Origin: Xanthostigma xanthostigma
Taxonomy: Eukaryota; Arthropoda; Insecta; Raphidioptera; Raphidiidae
DNA: 64,000 nt
Assembly: GCA_963575645.1 (NCBI GenBank)
Contig: OY754466.1
Span: forward strand, 18,020,001-18,084,000
Reading direction: 5' to 3'
Positions 1-12,600 of the stretch are shown piece by piece; within the stretch, counting starts at the first letter, position 1; each line of letters opens with the position of its first letter. Under the pieces are notes generated by a model. It made no database searches. It saw nothing but the letters and a program-made list of their open reading frames with translations, and was not told where the DNA came from. The position numbers and the translations under genes were made by a program.

Positions 1-434
1 CGATATTAAAAGAAATTACACAGAAACAAATTTCTTAAAAACGACCCAAAACAAAATAAAAAAAAAATATGAATATTTTTATAATTAATTTTTTATAGTC
101 AAAACATCATTTCGATAGGCACGTTTGCTTAATTTTAAAGATGTGAAAGTAATTTCAAAAATAGATTTGTCCATATGAACTTTTGAACTATTGAGCAAAA
201 TGTATAATCAGAATTGAAAAAAGTTTAGTGTTACGCCAAACAACCGCCAGCTAACCGGACTGTTCAGGCGCAGTAACAATTTACTATTTTTAATAATAAT
301 AACAAACTGAAAAACGACCTGGGGGCTTGTAATAGAGGACCCGTGAAAACACCATATTATACAACACAATTGCATTGATTATGACTATTTTAAATTTTAG
401 TTCACATGAACAATACATATTGAAATTGACTTCT

Positions 435-440
435 TTTAAT
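435..440 (-). terminator. Candidate poly(A) signal of Lsm11
   Basis: ATTAAA on the minus strand about 38 nt after the Lsm11 stop is a common variant poly(A) hexamer. No AATAAA is obvious between the stop and the window edge. Other AT-rich hexamers lie further on, so this assignment is weak. Confidence 0.3.
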
Positions 441-477
441 TTGCACTGATTCGGTTTTTGAAGACATGACATCTCAG

Positions 478-659
478 TTAAGTGCTTTTGGAAGACGAAG
501 TCGCTGCAGGGATATCCCTTGCGACCATAACTACATGTTCTCCACGCATCATAAGCTGCGCAATATGCCTCTCGCAAGTTTCTGTTTTCGGAGTTACCTT
601 CAAAACGACTATGCGCGGTAGTTCCACGCGCCGATTTGGAGGCACAGGTAGAGCACCAT
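478..659 (-). CDS. Lsm11: Lsm11 exon 5 (Sm2 motif and stop)
   Basis: The acceptor is ttttcttttcag and the exon begins at 659 by completing a GAT codon with the last G of exon 4. It encodes residues 206-265, with the Sm2 signature RHIAQLMMRGEHVVMVAR, and ends SSSKST followed by TAA at 480-478. Upstream of Sm2 is a proline- and arginine-containing stretch (PVPPNRRVELPR) belonging to the linker between the two Sm halves. Confidence 0.92.
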
Positions 660-3600
660 CTGAAAAGAAAAATCTTTGTAGATCAATTTCATCCTAAGAT
701 TTGCTCGCGTTTAACTCATGTGTAGCCGTGTAAAAAGTGCTACCTGCGTAGGTGGATATAAATTCTAAAAATGTACCGAGCGGGGTGGCGTAACGGTGAG
801 AGCACTAGACTCGCATTCGGGCGGTACCGGGTTCGAATCCCGGCGGGGGCAGATGTGACTAGGACTTTTTTCTACTGCCTCTCGCCGAGAAACGGTAATT
901 CCTGTACCGGCCATCTTGTTGAGATTTTCCATGGTTTCCCTCAATAATTCCAGATAAATATCGAGATGGTTCCTTATTCAAGGCCATGGCCGATTACCTG
1001 TCAAACTCCTATGCTCAAAATTTGCCTACCTTATCCTTAATTTCCTAAAAATTCCTTCATTCGCCCTTTGCCACTAAGTTGAAGTTTAAAAAAAAATGTA
1101 GAAAATAACCGAAAGTGTGGTAGAAAAATAAATAGTAATGGTGCGAATGGCGTCTGTTATGACATAAAGTCGAGAAACGGACATTAAACGCATTATTATG
1201 ATTATTATTATTATTGAATTCTAAAAATGTCAGAGATTTGGTTACAATTTTGTGTTTGACAGTGATTTTATTTTGATAAAGCACACTCCCAGAGTAATAC
1301 AACCGTGAAAACAAAATTGAAGTCGGTTCAGCGATTTTAGAGTTTATGGCAAACGCGAAAGGAAAACTTCTGTACATTGCTTTATTGGTAGCTACTCGGC
1401 CTGTTTTTGTTTTTTTGTTTCAGTAAAGTTGTTACTGCCAATTTTCCAGGCCAGACAACAGGTGTTAAAATAGGCGCCCAACGTGGGGCTAATTGTTACA
1501 TTGCATTGATTTATCTCTAACTGTTCAGGCAACGTATACATATAAAGAAAGCGTCAACAGATTACCCTCCACATACAGACAAATTTACAAAATTCGAACT
1601 CTGTATTATAATATGAGTATAGACTGTAGATATTATTTATTAACTCAGCTGTCGAGCGTCTATAATCTTCTCTGCCTATTTTCAGTACTGTCAATAGAAC
1701 GCATCCTAAATATTAAAATAATCGTCTAAATATTCGATATTCCATATAAATACAGTAATTTTCTAGATTATACTTAAATTTCCCTTAAAGTGCGTGTTTC
1801 GAAATACTTTCTAAACTCGGCTATGACAGATGGTCCGGTGTCCGGTGTAGGGCGCCAAAGCTGTATTATTCGCTGCAGTGTTCAGCGTTTTGGCTCTACA
1901 GAAGCGTGGCATCTCGAATAGCGAGGCCACAAGACAAAATGGCGTATGCTATTTTTTTTTAAATTCTGACAGATCATGTTGTAGATCCTCCATAATGTCA
2001 ATACCTGCCATATTTTTCGTCATTTGTTTAAATTCGATATGCTATAGTTCAATGGCTTAGCGAACTCGCGGAATTTTTCGAGGACATAATTTAGGGGATT
2101 TTATTGTGTGTTTTATTTCAAGAATTATATTCAAATGTTGTAAGTTGAGAGAATTTCGATGTTCGTTCGACTGAATATTTTTGAAAAGACTACGGTACCA
2201 TTTCTGACAGAGCTCCGACATCGGTTGTATAATTCTATTTGAAAAATTTTCATTTTTAAGTATTAGAGAATTAATTATTCTTTGTTCCAAACCGAATACA
2301 TTTCTTTACATACGTGATTACGCCTTGTGGCGTCAGATCTATTCGGAGTTTGTCTAATAGCTTTCTGTTTCATTTTACTTTCGATTTAGAAAGTATATAG
2401 TAATGGCGTTTGTAACAGTTTGTGCTGTATTTGCTATAACACGGTCGGTAATTCAGAACGTCTATTTACTTAACCCATTATTAATATTTGTGTTCTAGAA
2501 ACAGTGTCACATGTAGTCGATAATATTGAATACACGTGTGATATAACAAAAGAGGAATGGCTAAACAAAAGGGGCTACTTACTAGTTTTTTGAGAAGCCG
2601 TACTATTTTAATATATGATTTCGTTGAACACCATTTTAGAATAATCTCAATTCGGAAGTCTAAACAAATAGTTCGGATAATTAATCAATGTTCTACTGTA
2701 TGCACATTGATTATTCGAAGTATTCGTTTGGACTTCCGAATTGAGATTATTCTCAAATGGTGTTCAACGAAATCATGTATAAAAAGTGTGGCTTCTCAAA
2801 AACTAGTAACTTCTTTTGTTTAGTCGTTCCTCTTTTGTTATATCACACGTCGTGGATAAAATTAACACACCATTTAACTGTCATCTTTTAGAATTGAAAG
2901 AATTACTGGAAGTACGTGTTTTCTGATGAAACCAGGGTATAATATAGCTTGGACCAATCAGATAGTCGCGAACCAGTATGACGAAGCAAGGCCCGATCCA
3001 GCTATTTCGCCGCTCCGGGTAAAATAATATTTGCCGCCTTTTACCCATGCCTTGTTTCATAGATGGTGTAATTTTTTTTTGTTTAACCATCTTTCACATT
3101 TTCGCCGCCGACGCCACGCCGCCCTCAATTTTGCCGCCCCGGTTTGCCCCCCTCTAGATCGGGCCCTGTGACGAAGACCTGGAGGAAGATTAGCTGTTTG
3201 TCATATCTCTGCAATTTCTGAAAAGTTCTGAAAGCACATTGGCGCTTCAACAGAATTGAAGAGCTATTACAGGCAGCAAATCTTTCTTCAGACCCTCGGC
3301 AAACTCGACCATTTGATGGTGCCAAGCTTGTAATACCCTGGTTTTTAGCACAAAAAAATGTGGAAATCAGTAAGCTATGAGCTAACTCAAAAACTTCCCA
3401 CTATGTGTTAAAAACGGAGGTAAGTAATCAAAGAAAATCCGACGGAGGCTACCATTCGCTGCCCCGAAATAAGAATAGGAAAATATCAATTGAAGACTAC
3501 AATTATTTACGTACCCAACGTGATTTGAAAGTTGTAATATTTTAGTTAATTTCAGGGCAACGAATGGCAGCCACCGACGGATTTTCTTTGAATACTTATC

Positions 3601-6600
3601 TTCTTTTAGTTTCAAAATTTTATTTAATATTTTTCAATTACAACGTTTACATCCGTCGTGGGTGTTTTCAAAATTTTAAATTTTGTTTTTTATTTTATTT
3701 TAAACTTTTTAGAGATTTCTTGCGCTAAGAACCATCGCATATGAATTACACACATTTTACAGAAAACCGCATTAGAATTGATCAAAGCCGTTTTCGAGAT
3801 AAATGGCGACATTCGAGTGCACAACCAAACACGAGAAAAATATTAAGAGCCTAAAATATCCCATTCTACATTTTATCCCCCCCAAAATTAGGGGGAAACC
3901 CCCCAAGTTGGCAACCATGTTCGATAGACCTGGACGAATTATAGATTGAACAAATTAAAGTTCTAAAAATATCAAAACATAAAAAAGTGAAAAAAAAATT
4001 TACATAACCAATTTGTTTTGTTTTTTTTTTTTTATTCTTAAATACGTACAATTTAAAATTACTCAGGTGTGTAATTTTTTTCGTAATTTGTTGTGTTTTT
4101 GTTATACATAATATAAATATAAAAAAAAAACATTAAATAAATCAACAAAGCTAAATAGTTTTTGCAACAAAATGTTTAACATTTACTCGTAAGCCGTAAA
4201 TTATTTGTTTACAGTAAATGTTTCTAATTATTTCGAAACACCAAACAAAATTTTATGAATTTAAAAATTTAATAATATAATTAATTAATGACATGATATT
4301 GTTTTTAAACAAATGCAAAAATAAAAACAAGTGAAAAATTGTGTAAACAGGAGAAATTTAAGACTGAGTTGGGCAATTTGGTGAGTTTGACAGGTTATCG
4401 GACAAAGAAACAATTTCAAAATTAAAAAAAAGACTTCATATTTTATACTACACACTACCTACAGCAGATAGACTGGTAGAATATAAAAAAAAAAAAAATA
4501 AATAAAAATATTGGCACCGAGTGCCGGATCGAACCCACTACCTTAGGTTATGAGGCAAGTGTTCTACCTTGCAGCCAATATAGCTTAATGTTCTACAGTC
4601 GGTTTTTATAGTGCAGGGCAGTGATTCTCAGCTACAGTGTCGCGAAATTCTTAAAGTATGCTGCCAAATTTTAGAAATGCATCTATATAGTAAAAATTAT
4701 AATGCTTTTTTTAATTACGAGTAAAGTTTAAATTAAAGAAAATTTCTCATTAAAAGTATTGTTATTATTAACTTATAATAATTAATCCCTTAATAAACGT
4801 GCTGTTGTTTTTGTAGTAGGTACATATTATTTTATTTTACATTCAAAATCAATATCATAAACTATTTTACACAGTGTATCATAGGTAAGTAAACAACTTT
4901 TAAACTTATCTTTTTCTTTGTGCATCGCCAAATTCTGAAATCGTTTAAAGTGTGCCGCGACAAAAAAAAGGAATCACTGGTGTAGGGCATACGTCCATTC
5001 CGACTAGCTCGTTACATTTTCAGTCTCAAGAATCAATTTTATCCTACCGTGCCAAAAGAAGTTTTTATGTCCTACAGAAATCCAAAACCGTCCGAGGAGT
5101 GCGTACTGCGTGCGATATTTTGCATTGTTCTAATAGCTATCTCGCACCCAAATTGCCAGTCAGTTGTCGAACTTTTTGGAAACTGATTTAGGCATGGAAG
5201 TGACACACTTGATAATGTAGTTTATTCAACACGCGTGAGTAATATATAATTTCGGGGCCCTGCTAAATTCGGGAGAAATAATAAATTACTTCATGTTGAC
5301 GCGTAGAGTGCTAATAATGAGCCGAAACTATACGATAATGTATTACTGCATAGTTTCTGGACCAATAGGAACGCGGTAGCGAGCTGAAACTGTACGGTAA
5401 TGAATTATTACTGCATAGTGTCTGGACAAATAGGAACGCGGTAACGATTTGTATATATGAAAACAGCATCGCAATTCAGCGAAAGTCAGGGCCATCTTGT
5501 GTGCATCGAGGGCGGTGGGTACGTCAATCAATGAAGTGATTTATTATTTTTCTCTCTTTTATCAGGGCCCCGATTACATATAACTCGTCCTAGTTGAATA
5601 AAGTATTATGTGCGACCATTGATCGAAGAAGAATATTCCACTCGCGTGTTACCGCACTCGCTACGTTCGTGCGGCAAATTTCACGCTCATGGAATCTTTT
5701 CCTTCTTTCACTAATCGCACAATATACTATTAATCAGTGCATTAAAATGACATTTTGCATCACCAAGTCCAGTCGTCTTTAGGGATATTAAACTCCTAAA
5801 TATGCACTAGTAAGGTTGAAAACGTTAACTCATTTTGGCAAGGCTGAGGTTTTCACAGTATTTCAGGCACACCTTTTTTAAACTGTATTTAAAAAGGCAG
5901 AACAAAATTCCGATCGAAACACCCCGGCAGACAGCTTTGAACATCCCTTATCTCACCCCTTCAAGGAAGTCTGACAATCCGGAAAGCTTGTGTTCTTATG
6001 GTGTTATCTAAAATGTCTTACGTACCCAAGGCTGGTATTTTCCGTCGCTTCTTCCTCGTCCACACTTCGGTCACGTCTTCCAGTGCCAAATTGAAATGCT
6101 TGTCGAAAGCGGCCACGAAGGCCAAACAATAACCTCTGATGCCGCGATCGTGACGTGTCCAAACCTAAAGACAAATGGAATACACCTGTTTATTTATTAC
6201 GATCATAAAACCGCTACAAAAAGCTCACGCACGTACAGTTTTAAAACTCTTTTCGGAATCCGAATGAAGACGTTTCCAAAAAAATTAAAAAGTGAGTATT
6301 TGGAAAAATAATGGGTACATCTAAAGAGAGTTCCCGTATTTGACGTAAAAATCTAAAAAACACGCATCTATCAATAAAAAACAATTTATTTCTCTTCTAT
6401 AACATTTAAAAGCGTGGGGCATTCATTTTACATGTTTTATTCAATTCATTGAGTGTCATATGCTTCTAAACTTTATAAAACAGGAAGAATTGTATTTTAT
6501 ACGTTTTAGTGCGTTGATAATTTGTTTTTAGATTGCTTTTTAACTATAAATTTTATTTTGATTTTTTGTCTTATATTATTTTTAAATTTAACCGGCTGGA

Positions 6601-9600
6601 GACACGTTTTTCCACCATTAGCACCATCACTCCCACCATTTGTTTTTTTATTTCCATTTATTCCAGTTATTGTATACATAGGTACTAGTACTGCCAAAAT
6701 ATCAGAATATTATATTCTCATCAAAACTACATGCGACACAATTGGATATTTGGAAGAAAAACGAATTACAATTTTTTTACATAAGTACTTGCAATAACTT
6801 ATAATAAAGTACAAGTCAAGCTAATTAAAAATTCAAAATATTTAATTGTCCCTGTTGATAAAAAAGAAAATATATGAAGTATGAACTACTGCATTGGAAT
6901 TATACTGTAGAACTTCAAAAAAAGATTCTACTTTGCCAAACTGAAATCTTTAATTAACTGCCTACATCACTGGTATATCGTTGATTTCATGTAATACCTT
7001 GAAAAGAGCTGAGCGTGTAGCTCTTCCGTTTCCATGACCCCCAAGCCATCAGTTCTTAAGTTCTTATTCAACAACTAGTGTAAATGTATCAGTTGAGTTT
7101 TCAAAATAAATTGAAAATATGAATTGGTCCAAGTAACTCTACTGACGGCCTTACAAAGTGCTTTTTTTGTAAATATTTTCATCATCATGATACTTCCACG
7201 ACAAGGAATGTTTAAATTATGCAAATAGGGTATAAAAAGTAACGAACACCGGCGCTTAGTGTTGGTCTAAATATAACCGCTCCACTTTAAGCAAAGTTGC
7301 TACGTCCTTGATTGCTCTTATAAGGAACCTCACAAGAAGACAATGGCTCATTGTGCGACCAATAAATTAAAGAAGATGCCATAGTTACTAAGAATGCTTT
7401 GCTGAAATCATAACTAAAAGAATAAAATGGCGATTACAATCTAAAGAGACACGATTAGAAGTAAATAGAAAAACAAAATCTGAGAAGGGTAGAAAGAATA
7501 CATTTTTTTTTTGAAATTTAATCTAAAACAACGGATAGTAGGTAATTCGTAAGGAAATGGGAAGGTATATGGTGATTAGAGTAAGATTCTGACTGTTTTA
7601 CCTACAAATCCCAAAGAAAAGTTGTTTACCGCATGACTGTCGGTATATGTGTTTGTCTGACTGAAACTTTTGCAAAAAATAATCGATTTGAATGACATAA
7701 TTTTTAGAAATGTTTGTCTTGATGTGAACTTCAATACCACTATTGATTTTGGTGCCAATCGGAAGTATGTTTTTTTTTTTTTAATATATACATAGATATT
7801 TAAAACTCCGACGGATTATGTAATGACGTCATTTTTGAGAGCATTTAAAAATTTATTTTAAGGCCAATTGATAGAATTATTGGGACTTAGGTCACCTAGT
7901 ACCAATGTTCCCTCTAAGTTCTTCGCTGACTGCGCGATACAAAAGTATCTGGAAGCAAAAATGTTCAGAACGTATGTAAAAGTGTGGGGAGGGGGTCCTG
8001 TGAGATTTCGTTTGACATGTCAAAAGTGGATTTCAAAACAAATTTTGACCCTCTAAATTGTAGTTTTTTTTGTGAAATTTGAATTTTTTGCCATTTTTAG
8101 ATACAATTCTTTTATAAAATGAAATTAAAATAAATGGTGAACAAGCCCATTGTGCGCAGAATACAAAAACTGCTGCGCAACTTTCGGCCTCGCATCCGCG
8201 CAGTTTCGAGGGAACTTTGCGGCTAGTATTAATTCATATTTTTAATAGTAAATCGAAAATCCAGTTTTCTACTTTTGCCAGTTCATGAATGAAACTTGAG
8301 TTTCAAGAAATCGACAATGATTTTATATACAGCCCTTGACATTTTGTTATTATTCGCAACAATATGACTATGGCATATTACCCGGAGGTCTTGATCTGAC
8401 AATAATTTCTCTATGCAGATATCTATATTATCGGCCATGATATTTTTAACCATCCAACAAAAAATGTTGTATTAAAATGATCTTAGCAAACACGTATTTT
8501 TGTACATTCCAAATAAAGTTTTTTTTTTTGTACTTTATCTTTGGATGAAGAACAAGTCGAGATGGTCGGGTCGTCATTTTTCTGTGATTTTTCCAGAACT
8601 TGTTTATTACAATTTACACAAGGTGTGTGTGTGAGAGAGAGAGATTGTAGATTATTTAACCCTGTGTAATTACCTATATTTGGAAAATTCCAGCTAGGTA
8701 TTGTATTTATTTTTTTAGTATTCCAACACCACAAAGAGAATGGTACTAATTTAGGTCAAAATTCACTTTTCAAAATTTTACAATATTTTTTTCGTTTTGA
8801 GGTGCCCTGAATCCAAAAACATATTTTTGGAAAAAGTCTGTGCGTCTGTTAGTCTGTTTGTGTAACCATGCTTCCATTTTTTTACGGGGAATGAAAGTAA
8901 AAGTGAGCAAAGTACAGTTCATTCATACATGCGTCTATTACGTTTTTTAGAAGTCATTAAAATTAAATATTTTCGGATTAGATAAAAAAAATCACCAAAA
9001 AAAAAATAAGTACCTAGCTAGTTATTTATCAATCGCGCAAAATGTCACAACAATTAAGTTTTTTTTTCTAATCTTTTTAAAACGTCTCACGCTTTCTCGG
9101 GGAACTGACGCGAAAATTTTGGAAATCGCCGATCTAATAAATTATTAATTGATCAATTCATTCGAAATATCTTACAATAAACGGAGGTATGTTTATTGCC
9201 ATTAAATAATTAACGTGTCCATATTATGGGCGGATCATTTTGACAAGAAGTTGACAACAATATAGCTATTTAGTTTATTTATATTTATTCATCAATAATT
9301 AATTGCACTGTAGTTTACCGGTCTATGCATTATTATTACAAACAAACTACTGTATAGCCGTATAGGCATATCAATTAGTTATACATAATTAAACATGTCA
9401 AACCGTTGAAATCATTGTAATAATATATTCAAAGCAGACTTACTTACGTTTGCGTGGGGACTGAGGAATCCCCACAACATTCGAGAATGAATGATTAGTA
9501 TATCAATTCATATATTCAATTTGTATAATTATTTTTAATAATTCAAAATTCAATTGATACTTTTATGGTCCAATTACCCATTTTTATGATTGTTAAAATA

Positions 9601-12600
9601 CCCAAAGTAAATCCGTCGCTAGCTCTTTTGTAAATGGAACCTCAGAACAAAAGTTTTCAGAGCCAGACTGAAGTCCCGCAAAGTTAAGGGCCGTAGAACT
9701 ATGAATCTTTATTTGACATATTAATACATGCGTTATTAATTAGGGTTTTGTACATCCCGATGGAAAAACGGAACCCTTATAGGATTCAGATTCAAATTTT
9801 ATTTCATTCCTTGGACAAAAAAGGTGTATGGAATAGGTTAAATACAATGCAATACAATACATACAACCTTACAGGTTATTATTTATTGAAAATTGTTGAA
9901 AGTAGAATACGTAAAATAAATAAATGAGCAAAACAACAATAAATTTAAAAAAACAACAATAATTAATGTAAAAAATAACAATAAATAAATATAAAAAATA
10001 ACAATAAATAAATATAAAAAATAACAATAAATATAAAAAATAACAATAAATATAAAAATAACAATAAATATAAAAATAACAATAAATATAAAAAGTAACA
10101 ATAAAATATAAAAAAATAACAGTAAATAATAAAACACTCTCCTATCAGTGTGTCTACCGTCTGTCACAGCTTATTTTCTTCGAATATACTGGACGAAAAA
10201 TGTTAAAATTAGGTACCTACCTACATATACCTATAGAGTTAGCGTATAGTTAGCGTAAATAAACGAATTGTATTTTCCAAGTGCACCAGTGACGTACCAA
10301 ATAAAAGGGGTCGTTATGAGAAATACAATTAATATACATATTTTAAAATGCAGTTTGAAAAATATTAAAGAAAATATACTAAATCGAACATTCCTGGCCC
10401 CCCTTCTTACACTGGGTACCTCAACTAGTCATGCTGACTGCCATAGTCATAACAGCAGAAATAAAGACAGTGTTTACCTTCCCCGGTGTAGGCTGACTGT
10501 CTCACAAACGGCCCCAGATTACGTGGCACTTAAAATGTATAATGCCTTACCTGGAGATATAAGAGAGATACCAGGAAATGTTTTTAAAAATCGCATTAAA
10601 AGAAAGTTGTTGGAGAATCCTTTGTATACGATAAACGAGAATTTTATCAATTGCATGTTTAAACATTTTATATATTTGTATTTTACTGACGTAAGCTCAC
10701 ACGTTTATAGTAATGTTTTTTTAGCTGTTAATAAATATCTATCTATCTATCGTCTAAATAACTGAGCATAAAATTTGGAAAAAATAGGGAATATATGACA
10801 ACCTCACTCATAGTTGTAATGTAAACGAAAATCCTAAGTCTTAAAATTCTCCTGGAAAACGGAATGGTACGAAGCCCTCTCCACGCGAGTACAGTTCGCA
10901 TTTTTTTTTCCTAACATCTGAATCTATAAACACTATTTACAATATTCAAAACCAGAGTTACATACAAAAAAAAGTACAAAAGCGAGATTATGATACATAG
11001 ATATCAGTCACACATAATACTATGATGTAGGACTACCCAAAATACGTGTATGTACAAGAATGACCTTGGGGGAGGTGCGCGCTTGACCTCGGTACCAGAC
11101 CTCGAGTACAAGGTCTGTGCACGGTGTTTGTTGTACGCGTTCACTTCTAGTGCGAAAGTCGAGACGCACACACACACATACACGTTAATATGCAATGTTA
11201 CTGTATTATTACTGGAGCCGACGCCGCAGGAGGTACCGCTCCGGAGTCTCCGCCGTTTACTGTAACACGCGCCGCGCCTTTTTAACGCGGCAACGGGCGC
11301 GCTCCGCTAATGCGAAACCGAACACTTAATCCTCTTTAAAAAAAACTTACTCCATAGCAAGTACCGGTGATTTACTTGACCAGAGCTGGGCAAAGCACCG
11401 AACCGAAGTGCTTGAAGCATCGAACACTTCATAAATGGTCGATTCATTCAAGCGACGAGAACTTTCATTTAAAAAAATGCTTTAAAACGATTCAGGATGC
11501 GACTGTTTTGTGACCTTTCGTATGTCATGGGTTGACATAAACACGACCGATTTGAAATTAGTGGTTATGTGCGACTGTGTTTGCAAGTAGAGAAGTGTGT
11601 TTCACCTAACAATTAGAGAATCAATTTTTCCATTGGCCGTCTTGTGTGTCTATTCCTGCTCTATCGACCGGTGCTTTTCGTTGGCCGTTGCAGATGCAAT
11701 CTGTTTATGGATGCTATATATCGAAGAAGACAGCGTCATAGAAAAAATCGAAAATATTGGGTTCATACTATTTTACAAAATAGAGTTACCTCAAGCTTGT
11801 ACATTACACTTTATCCGCATCAAGTTACAAAATCGGTCTCCACGAAAAGTGCTTTTATTTTACTTGTATTTGACCATGTTATGGTGTAACTCAGGGATGT
11901 CAGACTGATTTTTCTAAAGGGCAATTTATAAGATTTAGAGTGTCTTAGCGGGCCAGACTCTAAATAAAAAACTAAAACACATACTAAATTAAAATCTTTA
12001 TTTATTTAGTTTAAATTAATTTTTAAAAAGGGTAAATTATCTTGATCTTGAGGATTCAGACACCTGAAGTCTCTTGTTTTTGATAAGCTCATTGATGTCA
12101 GGTGTCTAAAATCCTCACTGGATAGATTCTGGTCGTGGCCCGTATTGAGATGGTTGACTAATACCAAATAAACATTATTATTATTATTATTTAAAACGCG
12201 GTAATATGTAGCCCATGTCCATCCTGAAGGGCAATTCGAAATATTTTAGAATTTATTTTCTTTGAAACTGAATGAGTAGTTTCAGAGATTACCTCCGACT
12301 TACAAACTTTACCTCTTTATTGATAAATAAAATTATTATTAATTTTTTTTATTGAAGAGTTCTAATCAGACGTTAATCAAAGATTTGTTTACCTCTTTAT
12401 AATAATAGATATATACTAATTGACGGCAACTCACAAAACGCGTTTAAAGAAGTTTAACCAAAAACTTATTTGTCATCAGAATGCAGACATATTATGTCGA
12501 AGGTAAAAAAACCTAAATGTGGTAAATACACAAATTTAAATAGAAAAACCTTGTAAGGTGGATATGTATACGCGGAAGAAACACAGTAAGTTGTCTTAAA

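Larger units (their letters stand above)
660..6025 (-). other. Lsm11 intron 4, repeat-filled
   Basis: This stretch has no coding exon that I can support. It holds a full tRNA-derived SINE, a tRNA-Lys primer-binding-like site, a 317-bp palindrome, a hAT MITE with target duplication, a hairpin MITE, a second SINE head and a tandem duplication, each listed separately. The remaining AT-rich sequence (about 3610-4500 and 4620-5300) shows nothing recognisable. Confidence 0.8.

Noticed and set aside
290..577. Minus-strand frame starting MREAYCAAYDAWRTCSYGRK
   Set aside because: It overlaps exon 5 in a different frame; the phase from exon 4 and the Sm2 match select the other frame.
482..697. Plus-strand open frame overlapping Lsm11 exon 5
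   Set aside because: It is the antisense shadow of the real minus-strand exon, which has splice signals, correct phase and the Sm2 motif.
776..850. tRNA gene
   Set aside because: The A and B boxes are present but the cloverleaf is poor, and the sequence continues into a repeated body with an ATT tail, so it is a SINE head.
6522..6797. 91-codon hydrophobic frame
   Set aside because: It is AT-rich low-complexity sequence with no splice context or family match, inside an Lsm11 intron.
9430..9490. Possible Lsm11 microexon before a strong GTAAGTAAGT donor on the minus strand
   Set aside because: Exons 3 and 4 already join in phase 0 through a continuous Sm1 motif, so no extra exon is needed.
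9883..10167. 94-codon minus-strand frame
   Set aside because: It is a translation of the AATAAATATAAAAA minisatellite.
11597..11908. 103-codon plus-strand frame
   Set aside because: It has no recognisable domain, runs into a hAT MITE at 11892 and has a competing overlapping frame; likely chance.
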